This document shows positions 59,442 through 64,000 of a stretch of 64,000 nt of DNA, piece by piece. The notes under the pieces are model-generated. The model was not told the DNA's origin, ran no database searches, and was given only the letters and a program-made list of their open reading frames with translations. The stretch spans positions 7,566,866 to 7,630,865 of the forward strand of contig CM037587.1 in the NCBI GenBank assembly GCA_021018995.1, given 5' to 3'. Numbering within the stretch: position 1 is the first letter of the stretch; every line of letters starts with the position of its first letter. Origin of the DNA: Chloranthus sessilifolius. Its lineage: Eukaryota > Streptophyta > Magnoliopsida > Chloranthales > Chloranthaceae. The position numbers were made by a program, and so were the translations under genes.

Positions 59442-61280
59442 TGTTCAGATGATTAGGAATTTTATTGGTTTTGACACGTGCGAAATATCATAGCATTATC
59501 ACTTGTGTATCGACTTAAATCACTTGCATGACATAAACGAATTCTAAATTTAGAAGATTAACTATGTAAGTGATAGTTATATTGGCAGACTTAATAAATT
59601 TTGACAGTTACAATAAATTTCTTAAGGACAATTGTTTAGTGAATTTGAAATTTCCTTAATACTTATGAGAAATGAAGTTGAATTAGCAGGCTTAATCCTA
59701 GTATTCTTTTTCCCGACTAATGAGTCATGATTATGGTGTGTTTAAATGCATTCCTTTCAAACGTGAGTTCAGTTGTTAATCACTATAATTTACTCTGAAA
59801 GTTTTCTGATAATTAGAAAAGTCTAAGATAATCATGTTGGTAATTGACAGAGGATAAGAAAATTTAATTACGGATATCATGGAAGAGCAGAATTGGATGT
59901 TGCTATAGTGGATTGCGCTGTTTTCACCTAAGCCATGATGAATGGCTATGGATTCTCAAGGAATATATGGAGATTTAGTTAGTATAGAGAGTGTGTTGAG
60001 AGTTGTACATATGAAGAGTCGATTAATCATGCCTAAGTATTTATGTATGACATTGAGAGCAATCATTTGCAATCATCTCCTTGATTTGAAAGGCTAGATG
60101 TGTCACACTCTTTTGCCCTTCCTGTATGATCGGAATTCTATTCGCGGATCATAAGATTGGTTAAGGGCATAAAGTTTGAAGATTTTACGATCGTTGTGAT
60201 AGATTTTAGAGGTTCTCATATTAGTGATAGCTTTATCTCATTTTGCTGATGGCTTTACCTCATGTTGGCAATGACTTTATCTCATTTTGTTGATGGCTTT
60301 ACCTTATTTTGGTAATAGGTTTATCTCATTTTGGTGATGGTTGTACCTCATGTTGGTGATGACTTTATCTCATGTTGGTGATGACTTTATCTCATGTTGG
60401 TGATGACTTTATCTCATTTTGGTGATATCTCTTACCACCGTTGCGTATCAGAAAGTAGGTGAGTGTGAACATTTGTTCGTAGACAGATGAGACCTATACC
60501 GAGTCATGAGTTGAGTTGTTCTGATAATGATAGCATCAATTTGGTGAATCAGATTTTTTTGGATGAATGGTATGCTTCAACATTGGTCCACTGTGCTCCA
60601 TGAGTATTTTTTTTTGCAATCGTAAGGGGTCACTGTGATTAATATAATAGAAATGATGCATGATCCCTAATGATTAACATCGTTGAAGTGAAGATCTGTT
60701 GAATGGACAACACATTGTATGTTCTTCAAGGTTTGGTTGATCCTATTTATAGATATATTCTGGTTAAGTAGTCTTAATCTCACGATCAATATACAATTCT
60801 TTGTGGAATGAACATCAGTCTAGTAAATAAGAGGGGGGCATCCTTAATGAAAAGCCCAACAGCTAGTTTTTGCCTATGTGTGAATTTTGCGGGCATTATG
60901 GTCACTTTCTTTTGACTAATGATTCACTTGATGGTGACATATTACGGTATATAATTGCTTATGGAGGTGTGATATGAGATACCCGGTGCATGAGAAGACT
61001 GTCACACTTTTTCAATAGATTTAGGATGAGCTTAGCGACCTGTACATTAACCCTACAATTTTACCTATAGGGGTCATGTGGATACATTGATTTTAGGAGA
61101 AACTATTTCGACTCTGGATACGTGTGAGTCCATTGTGGGTGTGTGGACTCAGAGAGAGAGGTTGTGCATATATGAGTGGCGACTGTATGGTTGTGACTAT
61201 TTCACACATAATACCTCTGCGCACGTGTATTGACGCTATGACCAATTGAGTTTTACTCGGGATATCTTTAGGGTATTTTT
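59442..61280 (+). other. Decayed gypsy interior
   Basis: No RT, RNase H or integrase motif could be read, although position between the gag-like ORF and the LTR-start motif at 61281 predicts pol. It contains the 22-bp tandem repeat at 60224-60430. Confidence 0.45.
60224..60430. repeat. 22-bp minisatellite, about nine units
   Basis: Units close to GTTGGTGATGACTTTATCTC, period 22. The last three are nearly identical and the earlier ones diverged (ATGGCTTTACCTCATGTTGG). The period is not a multiple of three. Confidence 0.9.
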
Positions 61281-62158
61281 GAGGACGAAATTCCTTCCAG
61301 ATGGGGAGATTATAATAACCCTAATTTGGAGGACGTTGCAATTATGATGGAGACTTCTAAATAATATGGCTTCTTGCAGGTAGATTGCCAATCTGCGGAT
61401 TATAGATGTGCGTATGTATGGATGGTGGAAGGCCTCTTGATGTGTCTTCTTTACCCACATGTTGCTACTTAGGGAGACGTGCTCGTATGGGTGTACAGTG
61501 CACATGTGTGTAGGGTGTGGACCATTGGTGTGATCTTGCACACCTATGTGGGGTGTGTATGCTTTACATACTAGAGGTTAGAAGTTTAAAGGTTTGGCTA
61601 GGAATGGGGATTATCCCTTTTGCTTTAACTCTTGCATTTATGTTGAGTGTTGGAATTTAAGAAGAAAGAGAATGAGATTTATTCAACCATTGGAACCCTA
61701 GAGCTTGTTGAGCTCGTGTGCCGAGAAATCAGCCAACCCAAGGTAAGATTTTAAATTCTAACCCATTATGCGAGAGGTAATTTTTTTGCGATTTTAAATT
61801 CTAACCCATTATTGCTTTATGTACGTGGCAATTATAATTCCATACAGTTGGAGTTGTCTAGATAGCATATACTGATACCCTATACGTGGTGAATTAGGGA
61901 TTGGTAATGCCTCCATTAATGAGGTGTTTAAAAAAATAGCTTGACTGTAATGATTGATCGATCAATTTGGTGAATTGATCGATCAACTGTGTGTTTGATC
62001 GATCAAATAAGAAGGTTGATCGATCAAACCAGTTTATACTATATTCTATGACAAAAGGACTGTCTGATCGATCAAATTGAGCATTGATCGATCATTTTAT
62101 CGATTTAAGTTATATTTTGGGTTTTTATTTTTCACTCGCACGATCAAACCAGTTTATA
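61281..62158 (+). repeat. Gypsy pol-end/LTR-start junction 1 and LTR fragment
   Basis: GAGGACGAAATTCCTTCCAG, a purine tract GATGGGGAGA and TATAATAACCCTAA at 61281-61325 match the end of gypsy pol, polypurine tract and LTR start. The fragment continues to the palindrome array at 61952-62096 and then breaks off. Confidence 0.6.
61952..62096. repeat. Second TGATCGATCA palindrome array
   Basis: Six copies of the TGATCGATCA core, or one-base variants, in 145 bp. It lies about 650 bp from an LTR start, comparable to the array position in the LTR at 56022-58591 once its missing left end is added. Confidence 0.92.
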
Positions 62159-63000
62159 CTAAATTCTAAACAGAACTCGATTGCTTTGATATGCGTGCCT
62201 GACACGGAAATTGAAATGGAATGGGCGATCGACTATATTGCTATGCTAGGGTTGAGAACATTGCATGAGTCATTTTACATCCATTTTTGTCCTCATATGG
62301 TGAGGCTCTTTTGTCAACATCTTTGCCGGGGTGACACCCATCACCAATTGGTCACCAAAATTGATGATTTTGACTATAAATTTAACCAATTTTATGTCGT
62401 CGTTGCTTTACTGCGTTCTTCATGGTATTTGGAGACTTGTTGTTGCCACCATATGTCAAAGATGTCCCATACCATGATAGACTTGTGGGCAGTGTAGTTC
62501 AGGTCAAGCTCTTACTGGGCCCAACTCCCTGATAGACTATGGATGCTTGATACTTTTATCAAGTGCGCCATAACCCTGTTTTTGCACAAGTTCGCGAGAT
62601 CAATGACAGAGATTTACTGTTTGAGAATCAGAAGACTGCTTCAAAGAAAGAGCTGCCATATGCTCAATTGATAACAAGAATGGTTGAGCAGTATATCGCA
62701 TTGAGAGAGGAGTATAGCTTGGCTTCTGGCGAGCCTCTCGATTGACCACCAACATTAACGTTTTCAAGCTCAAGGACTGAACCAAGAGCTATAATCTATT
62801 GGTCAAGAGGTTACCTGAAGAGGGGATTGTACCACCAGCTCCAATTGAGGGGTGCCTGACGGGCAAGCACCAGATGGTGGGGGTGCATAACCTAACGTTG
62901 CACTTGAGGGGGATGCATCTGCTGTCCCTGTAACCAAATATTCATTTTGATGTTCTGTGCACATTTGCTAGGGTTCAAATTGTTAGTGTCTGTTAGACAT
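62159..63000 (+). pseudogene. Possible fragment of an Athila-like gypsy ORF1
   Basis: Open frames at about 62195-62497 and 62563-62745 include KKELPYAQLITRMVEQYIAL, which resembles the ELPYxxLITR motif of gag-like proteins of Athila-type elements (putative plant transposon protein domain). The ends are lost. 62160-62215 is closely similar to 63047-63110 (GATATGCGTGCCTG / AATATGCGTGCCTG), so the fragment is bracketed by two copies of a short LTR-like segment. Confidence 0.4.
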
Positions 63001-63397
63001 TTTCGATGACGAAAATTTCAAAGGGGGGGGATAATGTAATGACCCTAAAATTCTAAACAGAATTCGACTGCTTTAATATGCGTGCCTGGCACAAAAATTA
63101 AAATAAATTAAAAATTTATAATAATATTATTGGCAATAATAATTTAGAACTTAGCTATTCTATCTTGATCTATTACTATAATACAATAAAATTTTGTGAC
63201 ATAATTATCACTGCTTTGTTTAAACCTGTGTGGATAGTAGACTTGTTTAGGTGTGTTTCGCAGTTTCGAAAGCGAAAATTCCTTGAAGAGGGGTAAATGT
63301 CATGACCCTAATTTTTGGGCATATTGAATTATACTCATACCTTTTTGAAACTGGCATGTCGATTTTCGAGGACGAAAATTCATTAAGGTGGGAAGAA
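63001..63397 (+). repeat. Two further gypsy pol-end/LTR-start junctions in tandem
   Basis: Junction 2: TTTCGATGACGAAAATTTCA, a G-rich tract and TGTAATGACCCTAA at 63035. Junction 3: TTTCGAAAGCGAAAATTCC, AGAGGGG and TGTCATGACCCTAA at 63299. Each LTR stub is cut short before the next junction. Confidence 0.65.
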
Positions 63398-63682
63398 TGT
63401 AATAACCCAAAAAAATCGTAATCAACCTTGAGTGTGACCTCTTAGATTTTATATAATAATGAATATTTAAATAATATTAGGATAACTTTGTCTTGCGGAT
63501 GGATTAAGGTTTAAATGTCTGCTTTGGCCTTTAGTGTGGAAGCCGTGCAGCATCGTAAATATCAAGGTTAACACTCATTTGGATGTATATGTTTAATAAG
63601 GGAACTAAGCCCTTTAGCTAATTAAAAGACAAGCTTCTCTTGGAAGCTTCAACTGGTTGCATAACTTGGAGTTTGGGAGTTC

Positions 63683-63738
<56 letters not shown>

Positions 63739-64000
63739 CTTCCCCGTGGAACCCTCATGAGAAACCATGAGATTTCGATTGCAACCGCGCCGCAATCTCC
63801 GCAACCTTTGCAAAGCACATGGCCTTGAAGCCTCGCTTGAGTGTCTGGTTGGTAATTCAAGAGATAGCCATTCAAACCCCTTTTTCCTTAGAAACCCTAT
63901 TTTTCAAGAAATGCTCCACCTCGTGATCGCTAACCAAGCGTTGAAGAGGTTAAGATCGATGCGTGGATCATAGACGACTTCATCTTGAATTCGTGGTGAT
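63398..64000 (+). repeat. 3' LTR of a long-LTR gypsy element, cut by the window end
   Basis: TTTCGAGGACGAAAATTCAT and the purine tract AAGGTGGGAAGAA precede TGTAATAACCC at 63398. A GA microsatellite (63684-63735) is followed by sequence nearly identical to 56022-56330. It is probably the partner of the LTR ending at 58591. Confidence 0.78.
63684..63735. repeat. (GA)n microsatellite in the gypsy LTR
   Basis: About 26 GA units. CT/GA runs sit at a comparable place, about 300-600 bp inside the LTR start, in the solo LTRs at 1816-4126 and 24463-26754. Confidence 0.95.

Overview
The window is plant nuclear DNA. It carries the 3' part of one spliced housekeeping gene, a second complete spliced gene, and a dense layer of transposable elements. 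Evidence: GT-AG introns that join exact reading frames of conserved plant proteins, Ty1-copia and Ty3-gypsy LTR elements primed by initiator Met-tRNA, L1-type LINEs, SINEs, and Tourist-, Mutator- and hAT-type MITEs. The multi-kilobase introns packed with transposons would fit a large-genome angiosperm (a magnoliid or early-diverging eudicot is a guess). The sequence alone does not fix the species.

Layout. 1-9072: transposon mosaic. It holds a foldback element, the chromodomain end of a gypsy polyprotein whose LTR is split by a 2.3-kb solo LTR, a Tourist MITE and a 1-kb hAT element. This stretch probably lies in an intron of, or upstream of, the importin gene. 9073-30022 (+): thirteen exons encoding the C-terminal 449 residues of importin-5 (karyopherin beta-3). 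The introns contain LINE, SINE, hAT, Mutator-like and solo-LTR insertions. 30023-32698: intergenic space between two convergent genes. 32699-43916 (-): a complete five-exon alpha-tubulin gene of 451 residues, with a 7.1-kb first intron and an L1 insertion in intron 4. 43917-44052: its probable core promoter. 44053-64000: repeats only. These include a full-length but dead Ty1-copia element (47967-53321) with a 5-bp target duplication, sitting inside an older MITE, and a decayed mosaic of long-LTR gypsy elements from 56 kb to the window end.

The two genes have unrelated roles (nuclear import; microtubules) and no operon-like relation. The most unusual signals are in the repeats. (1) Three diverged gypsy LTRs share a branch-point-like box, a 3' splice-site-like AG and a short acidic reading frame in the same phase. 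(2) Gypsy LTRs carry arrays of short palindromes at a similar position, and a copia LTR shows a related pattern. (3) A hAT-type MITE family is built from CGATACGTATCG-like palindromes and has 8-bp target duplications. (4) Four polypurine/LTR-start junctions lie within 2.1 kb. No intact mobile element and no gene cluster of unknown function was found.
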